Shown: positions 1 to 7,740 of the stretch, piece after piece | Numbering within the stretch: position 1 is the stretch's first letter | Layout: each line of letters begins with the position of its first letter | Assembly: GCA_045636265.1 (NCBI GenBank) | Contig: JAZTXD010000091.1 | Span: 1-32,141, forward strand | DNA length: 32,141 nt | Source of the DNA: Flemingiibacterium sp045636265 | GTDB lineage: Bacteria; Bacillota; Clostridia; Oscillospirales; CAG-272 | Direction of reading: 5' to 3' | Program-made: the position numbers and the translations under genes | Notes under the pieces: model-generated | The model's database searches: none | What the model was told of the DNA's origin: nothing | The model's input: the letters and a program-made list of their open reading frames with translations, nothing else

Positions 1-1
1 T

Positions 2-1117
2 AACATGTCCCGCTCGCCGCTTTATTCGGGAGCTATCGAGGGTGTTGGCCCCAGATACTGCCCGAGTATCGAGGATAAGGTGATGCGCTTTGCCGACAAG
101 GAGCGCCACCAGCTTTTCGTTGAGCCGATGGGCGAGGACACAAAGGAAATGTACATCCAGGGCTTCTCGTCATCGCTTCCCGAAGAGGTGCAGATGCAGA
201 TGCTCCACTCGCTCCCCGGATTTGAGAATGCACAGGTCATGCGTACCGCATACGCTATCGAATATGACTGCGCCGACCCCACACAGCTTTATGCAACGCT
301 TGAATTTAAGGCAATATCAGGACTTTACGGTGCCGGACAGTTCAACGGAACATCGGGCTACGAGGAAGCCGCCGCGCAGGGACTTGTTGCCGGAATCAAC
401 GCTTGCCTTAAAATAAAGGGCGAAGAACCGATGATTCTCACGCGCCAGAGCTCCTATATCGGCACGCTTATCGACGACCTTGTAACAAAGGGCACAAAAG
501 AGCCGTACCGCATCATGACATCTCGCTCCGAATTCCGACTCTTACTGCGTCAGGACAACGCCGCCGAGCGTTTAACGCCCATCGGCAGACGTGTGGGGCT
601 CATATCAGACGAGCGTTTCGCGGCGTTTGAGCGTGAGCTCGAGGCGGTTAAGAAAGAGGTAAAGCGTCTTGAGAGCACGTCCGTGCCGCCAAGCGAGGAG
701 CTTTCAAAAATATTGGAGGAACATGGTTCTACAAACGTAGTGACAGGCATACGCCTTGCTGACCTTTTACGAAGACCGGAGATAACATATGACAGTCTTG
801 CGCCGCTTGATATAATCCGTCCGGACCTGCCGCCAAGAGTGCGCACGCAGGCGGAAACCACTATAAAGTACGCAGGATATATCAAGCGTCAGCTTGCCGA
901 GGTCGCGAGAACCGCGAAGCTTGAGGAAAAGCGTTTGCCGACTCCGTTTGACTACAGCGTTATCAAGGGCATCCGCCTTGAGGCAACGCAGAAGCTCAAC
1001 AAGTTCCAGCCGTCGAATATCGGTCAGGCGTCGCGCATTTCGGGCATTTCGCCGGCTGACATATCCGTACTGCTTATCTATTTTTCCACCCACGGAAAGG
1101 ATGTGAAAACGCCGTGA
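2..1117 (+). CDS. mnmG: MnmG (GidA), C-terminal part; 5' end outside window
   Basis: FAD-dependent subunit of the MnmE-MnmG complex that installs the carboxymethylaminomethyl group on U34 of certain tRNAs. The window starts inside the gene. The frame is open from base 2 and the ATG at position 5 is internal, because the text around it (RSPLYSG..IEG.GPRYCPSIEDK) is a conserved mid-protein MnmG block. About 371 residues are present, against roughly 620-630 for the family. Visible MnmG features are the GQFNGTSGYEEAAAQG block, the TSRSEFRLLLRQDNA block and a helical C-terminal domain that binds MnmE and tRNA. The stop overlaps the rsmG start by 2 bases (GTGA), so the two are co-translated. Its usual partner mnmE is in this window, but 11 kb away and on the other strand, which is not the normal adjacency. 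Identification is secure. Confidence 0.96.
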   Translation, partial: NMSRSPLYSGAIEGVGPRYCPSIEDKVMRFADKERHQLFVEPMGEDTKEMYIQGFSSSLPEEVQMQMLHSLPGFENAQVMRTAYAIEYDCADPTQLYATLEFKAISGLYGAGQFNGTSGYEEAAAQGLVAGINACLKIKGEEPMILTRQSSYIGTLIDDLVTKGTKEPYRIMTSRSEFRLLLRQDNAAERLTPIGRRVGLISDERFAAFERELEAVKKEVKRLESTSVPPSEELSKILEEHGSTNVVTGIRLADLLRRPEITYDSLAPLDIIRPDLPPRVRTQAETTIKYAGYIKRQLAEVARTAKLEEKRLPTPFDYSVIKGIRLEATQKLNKFQPSNIGQASRISGISPADISVLLIYFSTHGKDVKTP

Positions 1118-1848
1118 CTGACAAAACCGAATTTGCCGAAAAGTTAGCTTTAGCGCTGACAAAAAACGGTCTTTCCGAGTTCGTGACAAACGAGATTACA
1201 GAAAGTCTTTTCGCCCTGACTGAGCGTATGCTCGCCGTGAATGAATACATGAATCTCACAGCGATCTGCGACATCGCCGGCGTTGTCGTCAAGCACTACG
1301 CCGACTCGCTCACCGTGGCAAAATATATCCCCGAGGGTGCCTCCCTTATCGACGTTGGATGCGGCGCGGGATTCCCTTCCCTGCCGCTTGCAATCGCGCG
1401 TCCCGACCTTGAGATCACCGCGCTCGACTCCACAGCCAAGCGCATAAACTACATCCGCGAAACGGCTGACATGCTGGGACTCACGAATATCACCTGCATC
1501 GCCGCGCGTGCCGAGGAAGCGGCGCACGATGCCGAGTACCGCGAAAAATACGATGTCGCCTGCGCCAGAGCCGTTGCAAGGCTCAATGTCCTGTCCGAGC
1601 TGTGCATGGGATTTGTAAAGCGCGGCGGAAGGTTTGTCGCTATGAAGGCGAATGCCGCAGACGAGCTTTGCGAGGCAGAGGGTGCCATAAAAAAGCTCGG
1701 CGGCAAGCTTATTCTCGCCGATATGTTCTCACTGGTTCCGCTTGTGGGAGAGGATGAGCCGAGATGTATAGTAAACGTCGAAAAAATAGAATCCACCCCG
1801 AAAAACTATCCGCGAAATAATTCGCAAATTAAGAAAAAACCGCTTTAA
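1114..1848 (+). CDS. rsmG: 16S rRNA m7G527 methyltransferase RsmG (GidB)
   Basis: SAM-dependent methyltransferase that modifies G527 in the 530 loop of 16S rRNA; loss in other bacteria gives low-level streptomycin resistance. The 244 residues match the family length. Visible are the MNLTAI block (residues 46-51), HYADSL, and the SAM-binding glycine loop DVGCGAGFPSLPLA (about 80-93), followed by ITALDSTAKRINYI, which carries the acidic residue that contacts the SAM ribose. The start is GTG at 1114, overlapping the mnmG stop. A GGAAAGGA stretch at 1094-1101 is the likely ribosome binding site. The C-terminus ends in a short basic tail (KKKPL). The gene is followed directly by a strong terminator, so it closes the mnmG-rsmG transcript before noc. 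Confidence 0.96.
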   Translation: MTDKTEFAEKLALALTKNGLSEFVTNEITESLFALTERMLAVNEYMNLTAICDIAGVVVKHYADSLTVAKYIPEGASLIDVGCGAGFPSLPLAIARPDLEITALDSTAKRINYIRETADMLGLTNITCIAARAEEAAHDAEYREKYDVACARAVARLNVLSELCMGFVKRGGRFVAMKANAADELCEAEGAIKKLGGKLILADMFSLVPLVGEDEPRCIVNVEKIESTPKNYPRNNSQIKKKPL

Positions 1849-1882
1849 GTAAGTTTTTTCGTAAAGTCGATACAAATATCCG

Positions 1883-1920
1883 ACACCCCGTCGCAAAATC
1901 CGACGGGGTGTATTATTTTC
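1883..1920 (+). terminator. Rho-independent terminator after rsmG
   Basis: A perfect 11-bp stem (ACACCCCGTCG / CGACGGGGTGT) with a 7-nt loop is followed by a T-rich tail (ATTATTTTC). It lies 35 bp after the rsmG stop and separates mnmG-rsmG from the noc transcription unit. Confidence 0.85.
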
Positions 1921-1957
1921 CCACACAGTAAATCCGTCATTTTTCTTGCGCTTTCTG

Positions 1958-1966
1958 TGATATGAT
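1958..1966 (+). promoter_or_regulatory. Extended -10 promoter for noc
   Basis: TGA-TATGAT is an extended -10 element (TGn plus TATGAT) located 32 bp before the noc ATG and after the rsmG terminator. No good -35 hexamer is present at 16-18 bp spacing, which fits extended -10 promoters. The call rests on motif and position only. Confidence 0.5.
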
Positions 1967-1997
1967 ATAGGTGCAAAGTATTATAAGGAGCAGAAAA

Positions 1998-2876
1998 ATG
2001 ATACATAGCCTTTTCAAAAAACCGCACACACCATGCAAAAATCCTCCGCGCACCGATGACAAGCGCATTTTTATGATACCCACCGAGCATATTTTCGCCA
2101 ACTCCGCGCAGCCGCGGAAATCCTTCGCGGACGACTCACTCATCCGTCTTGCCGACAGCATAAGACAGCACGGCATCCTCCAGCCGCTCACCGTCCGCCG
2201 TCTTGACTCGGACGGCACCGGCGACGCGGCGTATGAAATCGTCGCCGGCGAGCGAAGATACCGTGCGGCGCGGCTTTTGTCGATGCCGGCCGTGCCGTGT
2301 ATTATAATCGAAGCAAACGGCAAAAAATCGGCGGAGCTTGCCCTTATCGAGAATATACAGCGCGAGGATCTGAACATTTTCGAGGAAGCGGCGGCGCTCG
2401 CTTCGCTTATCAGGATATATTCGCTGACTCAGGAGGAAGCGGCGAAGCGTATGTCCGTCAGCCAGTCCTACGTTGCAAATAAACTGCGTCTTCTGCGCCT
2501 TGGTGACGCGGAACGCGAGAAAATCCTCGTAAACGGCCTTACAGAACGCCACGCGCGCGCTTTGCTGCGTATTTCAGAGGCTGACAAGCGGCTTGAGGTT
2601 ATAAACCATATCGTCGCGCACTCTCTTGGCGTTACTGCGACGGATGAGTATATCGACTCGCTTTTCGAGGAAAATCCGCCCGTTCCAAAGTCTTGTACGC
2701 CGCGAAAGCTCGTTATACGCGATATACGGCTGTTTTACAACTCGGTCGAGCGCGCCGTTTCTACTATGAAGCAAGCGGGAATTGATGTTACAACCGAGCG
2801 CTCGGAGGGCGAAACCGAAACGGTTCTCACCATACGCATACCAAATAATGTTTCACGTGAAACATATGAAGTATGA
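1998..2876 (+). CDS. noc: Noc-like ParB-family nucleoid occlusion protein
   Basis: ParB/Spo0J-family DNA-binding CTPase. The gene sits between rsmG and parA, the standard place of noc in Firmicutes. The ATG at 1998 is chosen over an upstream in-frame GTG at 1971 because AAGGAG lies at 1985-1990; this gives 292 residues. Visible are the ParB-type CTP-binding motifs (GERRYRA and ENIQRED) and a helix-turn-helix region (SQSYVANKLRLLRL, then TERHARALL). The N-terminus MIHSLFKK resembles the short membrane-targeting helix at the start of B. subtilis Noc. At the four positions known to separate Noc from ParB specificity it has Q, K, R and R, against Q, K, K, R in Noc and R, T, A, G in ParB, so Noc-type DNA binding is more likely than parS binding (inference). 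The last codons overlap a parS site. A plain second ParB is the alternative. Confidence 0.82.
   Translation: MIHSLFKKPHTPCKNPPRTDDKRIFMIPTEHIFANSAQPRKSFADDSLIRLADSIRQHGILQPLTVRRLDSDGTGDAAYEIVAGERRYRAARLLSMPAVPCIIIEANGKKSAELALIENIQREDLNIFEEAAALASLIRIYSLTQEEAAKRMSVSQSYVANKLRLLRLGDAEREKILVNGLTERHARALLRISEADKRLEVINHIVAHSLGVTATDEYIDSLFEENPPVPKSCTPRKLVIRDIRLFYNSVERAVSTMKQAGIDVTTERSEGETETVLTIRIPNNVSRETYEV
2849..2864. promoter_or_regulatory. parS centromere site 1 (inside the 3' end of noc)
   Basis: TGTTTCACGTGAAACA is a perfect match to the ParB-binding parS consensus (TGTTNCACGTGAAACA). It lies in the last dozen codons of noc, so the coding end of noc is constrained by a centromere sequence. Confidence 0.93.
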
Positions 2877-2882
2877 CCGCAC

Positions 2883-2906
2883 GAAATGTTTCACGTGAAA
2901 CATTTC
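2883..2906. promoter_or_regulatory. parS centromere site 2 with extended palindrome
   Basis: The 16-bp consensus parS occupies 2887-2902 and the dyad continues perfectly for 4 more bases on each side (GAAA..TTTC), giving a 24-bp palindrome. It is 38 bp start-to-start from the first parS and about 40 bp upstream of the parA -35 box, so ParB bound here could also repress or spread over the parA promoter (inference). Confidence 0.95.
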
Positions 2907-2945
2907 AAGAATTTCGTATTTATCGCGAGTATTTACAAAATATCA

Positions 2946-2974
2946 TTGACTTTTTCGCTGTTTGTTGATATAAT
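2946..2974 (+). promoter_or_regulatory. Sigma-A promoter for parA-parB
   Basis: TTGACT (2946-2951), a 17-bp spacer and TATAAT (2969-2974) form a near-consensus promoter, with TGA just before the -10 (extended -10). The parA ribosome binding site GGAGG follows at 3000-3004. This is one of the strongest promoters in the window. Confidence 0.9.
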
Positions 2975-3010
2975 ATTATTATGTAGTAATTTTTCAAGCG
3001 GAGGACGTCA

Positions 3011-3775
3011 ATGGCTTATACCATATCTCTTTCCAACCAAAAAGGCGGTGTCGGAAAAACCACATCCGCCGTTAACTGCGCGGCCGCCGTTGGCGCGCTC
3101 GGCAAGCGCGTGCTTTTAGTGGACCTCGATCCGCAGGGCAACGCCACCAGCGGAGTCGGTGTACAGCGTAAGAAGGTGAAGGTGTCATCGTATGACATCC
3201 TCATCGGCAGAGCAAAGACAAAGGACGCTATTATCGATACGGGATTCAAGAATCTCCACGTTATCCCCTCGCAGATGTCGCTTGCAGGCGCGGAATTCGA
3301 GCTTATTGACACTGAAAACCGCGAAACCCTGCTTCGCACCGCTCTTGAAAGCATTCAGGACGACTACGATTACATTTTCGTTGACTGTCCGCCCTCGCTC
3401 GGAATACTGTCAATCAACGCTCTGGCGGCATCCAACGGCGTTATAATACCGATGCAGTGCGAATTTTACGCACTCGAGGGGCTTTCACAGCTCATGCTTT
3501 CGATAAAGCAGGTAAAAAAGCTCTACAACCCGTCACTTGAAATCACGGGTATACTCATAACGATGTTCAACGGCAGGCTCAACCTCTCGCTCCAGGTGCT
3601 GGACGAGCTGAAAAAGTATTATGCGGACAGGCTTTTCAAAGCCAGCGTCGTTCGCAATGTAAAGCTTTCCGAGGCGCCGAGCTACGGTGAGCCTATCATA
3701 TACTACGACAAGAGCTCAAAGGGCGCGGCGGCGTATATGGATATCGCAAAAGAAATAATCGACAGAACGTTATAA
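3011..3775 (+). CDS. parA: Chromosome-partitioning ATPase ParA (Soj)
   Basis: Deviant-Walker-A ATPase that works with ParB-parS to segregate newly replicated origins and, as Soj in Bacillus, to regulate DnaA. The 254 residues are the normal Soj length. Visible are the deviant Walker A motif KGGVGKTT (residues 11-18, with the signature lysine near the start), the A' box VDLDPQGNATSG, and the Walker B region DYIFVDCPPSLGILSINAL. The start ATG has GGAGG 6 nt upstream and a near-consensus promoter about 40 bp further up. The stop is 13 bp before parB, so the two are one operon. In this window the operon is transcribed towards oriC rather than away from it. Confidence 0.97.
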   Translation: MAYTISLSNQKGGVGKTTSAVNCAAAVGALGKRVLLVDLDPQGNATSGVGVQRKKVKVSSYDILIGRAKTKDAIIDTGFKNLHVIPSQMSLAGAEFELIDTENRETLLRTALESIQDDYDYIFVDCPPSLGILSINALAASNGVIIPMQCEFYALEGLSQLMLSIKQVKKLYNPSLEITGILITMFNGRLNLSLQVLDELKKYYADRLFKASVVRNVKLSEAPSYGEPIIYYDKSSKGAAAYMDIAKEIIDRTL

Positions 3776-3788
3776 TTTTGGAGGAAAT

Positions 3789-4679
3789 ATGGCAAAGAAA
3801 AAGGGACTCGGGCGCGGCATGGACGCGATCTTCCTCGATAATTCGCTGGACGATACCCCCGAAAAGACCGGCACTCTGCGGCTTTCCGAAATAGAGCCCA
3901 GACGATCTCAGCCGAGAAAAGTGTTTGACGCGGAAGCGCTTTCACAGCTTGCCGATTCTATCGCGGCAAACGGACTTATACAGCCTATTGTGGTGCGTGA
4001 GCGCGAGGGAACGGATTTTTACCAGATAATCGCCGGTGAGCGCCGTTGGCGTGCGGCGAAAATGGCAGGACTTTCAGAGGTTCCCGTTGTAATACTCGAT
4101 GTTGATGACAAAAAAGCGTCTGAATACGCGCTTATCGAAAACATTCAGCGCGAGGACTTAAATCCTATCGAAGAAGCGATGGGCTACGAAGCGCTCATTG
4201 ACGAATACGGCATGACACAGGAGCAGGTTGCAAAGCAGGTCGGCAAGAGCCGAGCGGCTGTTACAAACGCCATGCGACTTCTCGATTTGCCGGACGAGGT
4301 TTTGAAGCTTGTTTCCGAAAAAACTCTGTCCGCGGGACATGCCCGTGCGCTTCTCGGACTCAACGATAAATCTCGCATCCCCGATGCGGCGGACACAGTT
4401 ATCATCCGTGAGCTTTCAGTCCGTGCAACAGAGGAGCTTGTACGCAAGTACAATGTGGCACCTGAAATTGAACCCGATGATGAGAAGGACGACTCGGTGG
4501 AACGTGAATATTACACATCACTTGAGCGCAAAATGACAGAAACGCTGGGATGCAAAGTAAAAATTTCCCATTCCTGCAAAAAGAAGGCAATTTCCATATC
4601 GTATAATGATGCGGACGAGCTTACAGCACTTATAAAGAAGCTTGTCGGCGAAGAAAATATAGAAAATTTATTTGTTTAA
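3789..4679 (+). CDS. parB: Chromosome-partitioning protein ParB (Spo0J)
   Basis: parS-binding CTP-dependent DNA clamp that loads condensin and partners ParA. The 296 residues start with KKKGLGRGMDAIFLDN, the conserved N-terminal peptide that stimulates ParA ATPase. CTP motifs GERRWRAAK and ENIQREDLNP are present, followed by the helix-turn-helix (MTQEQVAKQVGKSRAAVTNAMRL in two helices) and SAGHARALLGL. The R in KSR and the G in AGHAR are the ParB-type specificity residues, unlike the upstream Noc-like paralogue. The C-terminal 60 residues form the dimerisation domain. The ribosome binding site is GGAGG at 3780-3784. It is the parS-reading member of the pair. Confidence 0.97.
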   Translation: MAKKKGLGRGMDAIFLDNSLDDTPEKTGTLRLSEIEPRRSQPRKVFDAEALSQLADSIAANGLIQPIVVREREGTDFYQIIAGERRWRAAKMAGLSEVPVVILDVDDKKASEYALIENIQREDLNPIEEAMGYEALIDEYGMTQEQVAKQVGKSRAAVTNAMRLLDLPDEVLKLVSEKTLSAGHARALLGLNDKSRIPDAADTVIIRELSVRATEELVRKYNVAPEIEPDDEKDDSVEREYYTSLERKMTETLGCKVKISHSCKKKAISISYNDADELTALIKKLVGEENIENLFV

Positions 4680-4697
4680 TACAGAGGAGATACTAAA

Positions 4698-5987
4698 ATG
4701 CTTGACATCAAATACATCAAAGAAAACACTGAAGAAGCCATCCAGCGCCTTGCAAACAAGGGTAAGGACGCAAAAGAAGAGATCGCACGCATCCTCGAGC
4801 TTGACACCGAGCGCCGTGCAATGATCTCCCAGAACGAAGCTCTCAAGGCAGAGCAGAACAAGGTTTCGAAATCCGTTCCCCAGCTCAAGAAAGAGGGCAA
4901 GGACGTTGCTCCCATCTTCGCACAGATGAAGGAGCTCTCCGAAACTATCAAGAATAATGACGAGAAGCTCAAGGCTGTTGAGATCGAATACTCCAACCTT
5001 ATGCTCTCACTCCCCAACCTTCCCGATATGGACTTAAAGCCCGGCGGAAAGGAAAATAACGAGCCTCTCAAGTACTTCGGCGAGCCTCACAAATTCGACT
5101 TCGAGCCGAAGAATCACGTTGACATCTGTACCGATCTCGGTCTTATCGACTACAAGCGCGGCGTAAAGCTCTCCGGTAACGGCTTCTGGATCTACCGCGG
5201 CATGGGCGCAAGACTTGAGTGGGCGCTTCTCAACTACTTTATCAACACTCACATCGAGGACGGCTACGAGCTCGTGCTCGTTCCTCACATGCTCGGCTAC
5301 GAGTGCGGTCTTACCGCAGGTCAGTTCCCGAAGTTCGCAGAGGATGTTTACTGGCTCGAAACCGCAGAGGATGAGCGCCGCCGTTTCATGCTTCCCACCG
5401 CTGAAACAGCTCTCGTTGCTCTCCACCGCGATGAGATACTCACCGAGGCTGATCTCCCCAGAAAGTATATCAGCTACACACCTTGCTTCCGCCGCGAGGC
5501 AGGTTCCTACCGTGCGGACGAGCGCGGAATGGTTCGCGGACACCAGTTCAACAAGGTTGAAATGGTTCAGTACACCAAGCCCGAGGATTCCGACGCGGCA
5601 TTCGCAGAGCTTGTTGGCAAGGCAGAGGCTCTCGTTTCCGGACTCGGCTTCCACTTCCGTACAGTTAAGCTCGCGGCAGAGGACTGCTCCGCATCCATGG
5701 CACGCACATACGATATCGAGATCCACATCCCTTCCATGGACGGCTATAAGGAGGTTTCCTCTGTATCCAACGCACGTGACTATCAGGCACGCCGCGGTCA
5801 GATGCGTTTCAAGAGAGAGTCCACCGGTAAGGTTGAATTTGTTCACACCCTCAACGGCTCCGGTCTTGCAACCAGCCGTATTCTCCCCGGTATCGTTGAG
5901 CAGAATCAGCGCTCTGATGGCAGCGTAGTAGTTCCCGAGGTTCTCCGTAAGTATCTCGGCTGCGACGTTATCAAGAAGGATATGTAA
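4698..5987 (+). CDS. serS: Seryl-tRNA synthetase SerRS
   Basis: Class II aminoacyl-tRNA synthetase charging tRNA-Ser in the cytoplasm. The 429 residues match the bacterial family. The first about 110 residues are the charged, heptad-like long antiparallel coiled coil that grips the tRNA variable arm. Motif 2 is in the YISYTPCFRREAGS / GHQFNKVEM region and motif 3 in the NGSGLATSRILPGIVEQN region near residue 390. AGAGGAG precedes the ATG, 18 bp after parB, with no terminator between, so it can be read with parA-parB. No T-box leader is possible in so short a gap. Codon choice is noticeably more C-ending (ctc, atc, ttc) than in its neighbours, which suggests high expression. Confidence 0.97.
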   Translation: MLDIKYIKENTEEAIQRLANKGKDAKEEIARILELDTERRAMISQNEALKAEQNKVSKSVPQLKKEGKDVAPIFAQMKELSETIKNNDEKLKAVEIEYSNLMLSLPNLPDMDLKPGGKENNEPLKYFGEPHKFDFEPKNHVDICTDLGLIDYKRGVKLSGNGFWIYRGMGARLEWALLNYFINTHIEDGYELVLVPHMLGYECGLTAGQFPKFAEDVYWLETAEDERRRFMLPTAETALVALHRDEILTEADLPRKYISYTPCFRREAGSYRADERGMVRGHQFNKVEMVQYTKPEDSDAAFAELVGKAEALVSGLGFHFRTVKLAAEDCSASMARTYDIEIHIPSMDGYKEVSSVSNARDYQARRGQMRFKRESTGKVEFVHTLNGSGLATSRILPGIVEQNQRSDGSVVVPEVLRKYLGCDVIKKDM

Positions 5988-5991
5988 TTTC

Positions 5992-6184
5992 ACCCTCACC
6001 CGGTTGCTTCGCAACCACCCTCCCCCAAGGGAGGGCTATTGCGGTTCAAGGCTTGCCTAACGCCTTCCCCTGGGGTAGCGAAGCGGCGTCGCGGGAGTGA
6101 ATGACTGCCGGTGGCAGTCAGAGCCGCGATGTGACCGAGCCGCAGCGAGACAAGGTGGCACGCGTATAGCGTGACGGATGAGGG
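5992..6184. repeat. R1 dispersed hairpin repeat, diverged copy
   Basis: The left half (5992-6036) begins ACCCTCACCCG, then a stem GGTTGC-TTC-GCAACC, then CCCTCCCCCAAGGGAGGG. The right end (6154-6184) is GGTGGCACGC..GCGTGACGGATGAGGG, the inverted counterpart. The interior is unlike other copies and carries its own 7-bp hairpin (GACTGCC-GGT-GGCAGTC, 6103-6119). It fills most of the 250-bp gap between serS and the next gene. No T-run terminator was seen for serS. Confidence 0.8.
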
Positions 6185-6237
6185 CCTACAAGTTAGGGAA
6201 AGCGCCGCGTCCCCCATATACAAACAGGAGGTATCCG

Positions 6238-6786
6238 ATGGATTTTTTTAAAACGCTGTGGAGTGACCTATACGGCATATTCGGCGAGCGTGTCGAGCTT
6301 GGCACCAATGCCGTAACCACGCTTAACATAATTGTGTGGGCGATTTTTGCCGGTTTTATAATAGCTATCGGAGCGACACTCTACAATAAGTTTGTTCCCG
6401 GCAAGATAGTTCGTGCACTTATTGAAAAAAAGGCGCACACAAAAGAAGAGGCTATGAGTGCGGATGAGCTTGGATGCAATAACGCGTTCATCCGTGTTGC
6501 GCTCAGAAAAAACAGTACCATGCGCCGTATTGTCAGAATGGAAGACGACACGGACACACAGCGCAGCGATAAAGCGTTCGAGGCGGCGAAATTTTACATT
6601 CCCGAGGAATACATACACCGCGCCGAGAGTATCTACGGCAAGTCAGACGTAAGTGTGAAAACCGTTATTTTGTCGGTTATCGGACTGCTTGCGGCGGCGA
6701 TAGTGGCATTCATCGTAATTCCGAATCTGATACAGCTTCTCGCAAATTTCATAGAGAGTATCACCCCGAGTGACAATATTCTCTAA
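6238..6786 (+). CDS. Unknown two-TM membrane protein
   Basis: I do not recognise this 182-residue protein. The ATG at 6238 is chosen because AGGAGGT lies at 6226-6232; an in-frame upstream ATG at 6178 would begin inside a repeat. Two hydrophobic segments are visible: residues about 27-48 (LNIIVWAIFAGFIIAIGATLY) and about 140-165 (VILSVIGLLAAAIVAFIVIPNLI, split here by description). Between them is a charged region of about 90 residues (IEKKAHTKEEAMSADELG, then an FYIPEEYIHRAE segment), probably cytoplasmic. The stop is 24 bp before the MORN-repeat gene, and a terminator follows that gene, so the two look like a two-gene unit. It may be a small membrane scaffold, but no function can be assigned. 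Confidence 0.8.
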   Translation: MDFFKTLWSDLYGIFGERVELGTNAVTTLNIIVWAIFAGFIIAIGATLYNKFVPGKIVRALIEKKAHTKEEAMSADELGCNNAFIRVALRKNSTMRRIVRMEDDTDTQRSDKAFEAAKFYIPEEYIHRAESIYGKSDVSVKTVILSVIGLLAAAIVAFIVIPNLIQLLANFIESITPSDNIL

Positions 6787-6810
6787 ATCTTGAAAAAGGA
6801 TATTTTAAAA

Positions 6811-7659
6811 ATGAACTACGAACTGATAAACAAGCGAAGAGCAAGGCGAAGCACGCTTTCTATCATACTCATTATGATTATTATCGCGGCTATAGTTATA
6901 AGTACAGCCGTAGCGGCAATCTGGTTCGCCGGAATTCGCTACTTCAGAATAAATACCGAGGACGGCGGAACTGTAAAGTTCTTCGGCAAGGTTGACGGAG
7001 CAGGTTATCCGCTAACAGGAAAGCTCTACTGTTCCAACGGCATCACCGCAGAGGTTGACATGAACGTCGGCACGGTTGTATATTCAAACGGTGACCTTTA
7101 CGAAGGTGGACTTGACAAGCTGCGCCGCCACGGCGAGGGCAAAATGACGTTCGCATCCGGTGATATTTACGTTGGCGCATTCAGCCACGATGCTCTCACA
7201 GGATACGGCAAATATACGTTTGCCAACGGCGACGTTTACGAAGGCACACTCATAAACGGCAAAAAGGACGGTCAGGGCACATACACATGGGCAGACGGTT
7301 CAGTTTACACTGGCAACTTCGCAAATGACCTCAAAAACGGAAACGGCAAATATGTCTGGTCTGACGGCTCATCGTATGAGGGTACATATGTAAACGAGCT
7401 CAAGGAAGGCACGGGAACATATCTTTTCGCCAACGGTGACAAGTATGTGGGCGACTTCAAGGAAGATATGCGCCACGGCGTGGGCACATACGTCTGGACG
7501 AACGGTGACACATACGAGGGTGCGTTTGAGAATAATAAAATGCACGGTGACGGCAAGTACACCTGGGCAAGCGGCAGAGTTTTCGAAGGCATCTTCGAAA
7601 ACGGTAAGATCGTGAGAAACGAAGACACCGACAGCGGTGCTGTCGGCGACACACAGTAA
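6811..7659 (+). CDS. Membrane-anchored MORN-repeat protein
   Basis: A 282-residue protein with one N-terminal transmembrane segment (about residues 17-43, after the basic NKRRARR) and eight tandem 23-residue MORN repeats from about residue 90 to the end. The repeat core is YxxGDxYEGxxxxxxxxGxG; examples are FANGDVYEGTLINGKKDGQG and WTNGDTYEGAFENNKMHGDG. The ATG at 6811 has AAAGGA 10 nt upstream; a TTG at 6790 in the same frame is less likely. MORN repeats form flat beta-sheets and mediate protein or lipid contact. With an anchor at the N-terminus the repeats should face the outside of the cell if the basic N-terminus stays in (inference). The gene is followed by a strong terminator. Its partner is probably the membrane protein encoded just upstream. 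Confidence 0.88.
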   Translation: MNYELINKRRARRSTLSIILIMIIIAAIVISTAVAAIWFAGIRYFRINTEDGGTVKFFGKVDGAGYPLTGKLYCSNGITAEVDMNVGTVVYSNGDLYEGGLDKLRRHGEGKMTFASGDIYVGAFSHDALTGYGKYTFANGDVYEGTLINGKKDGQGTYTWADGSVYTGNFANDLKNGNGKYVWSDGSSYEGTYVNELKEGTGTYLFANGDKYVGDFKEDMRHGVGTYVWTNGDTYEGAFENNKMHGDGKYTWASGRVFEGIFENGKIVRNEDTDSGAVGDTQ

Positions 7660-7665
7660 CAATGG

Positions 7666-7698
7666 AAAAGGACAGAGCGTTATGCTCTGTCCTTTTTT
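7666..7698 (+). terminator. Rho-independent terminator after the MORN gene
   Basis: AAAAGGACAGAGC-GTTAT-GCTCTGTCCTTTTTT forms a stem of at least 9 GC-containing pairs followed by six T. It ends the unit starting at 6238. Confidence 0.92.
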
Positions 7699-7740
7699 GT
7701 CAGGAGCGGTCGGCGGCAACGCCGCCGGGGTTTCGCGTAA

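Noticed and set aside
2886..3119. 77-residue open frame beginning MFHVKHF before and into parA
   Set aside because: The first residues are just the parS palindrome translated, and the rest overlaps parA in another frame. No ribosome binding site.
4680..4697. T-box riboswitch before serS
   Set aside because: The gap to parB is only 18 bp and holds just the ribosome binding site.
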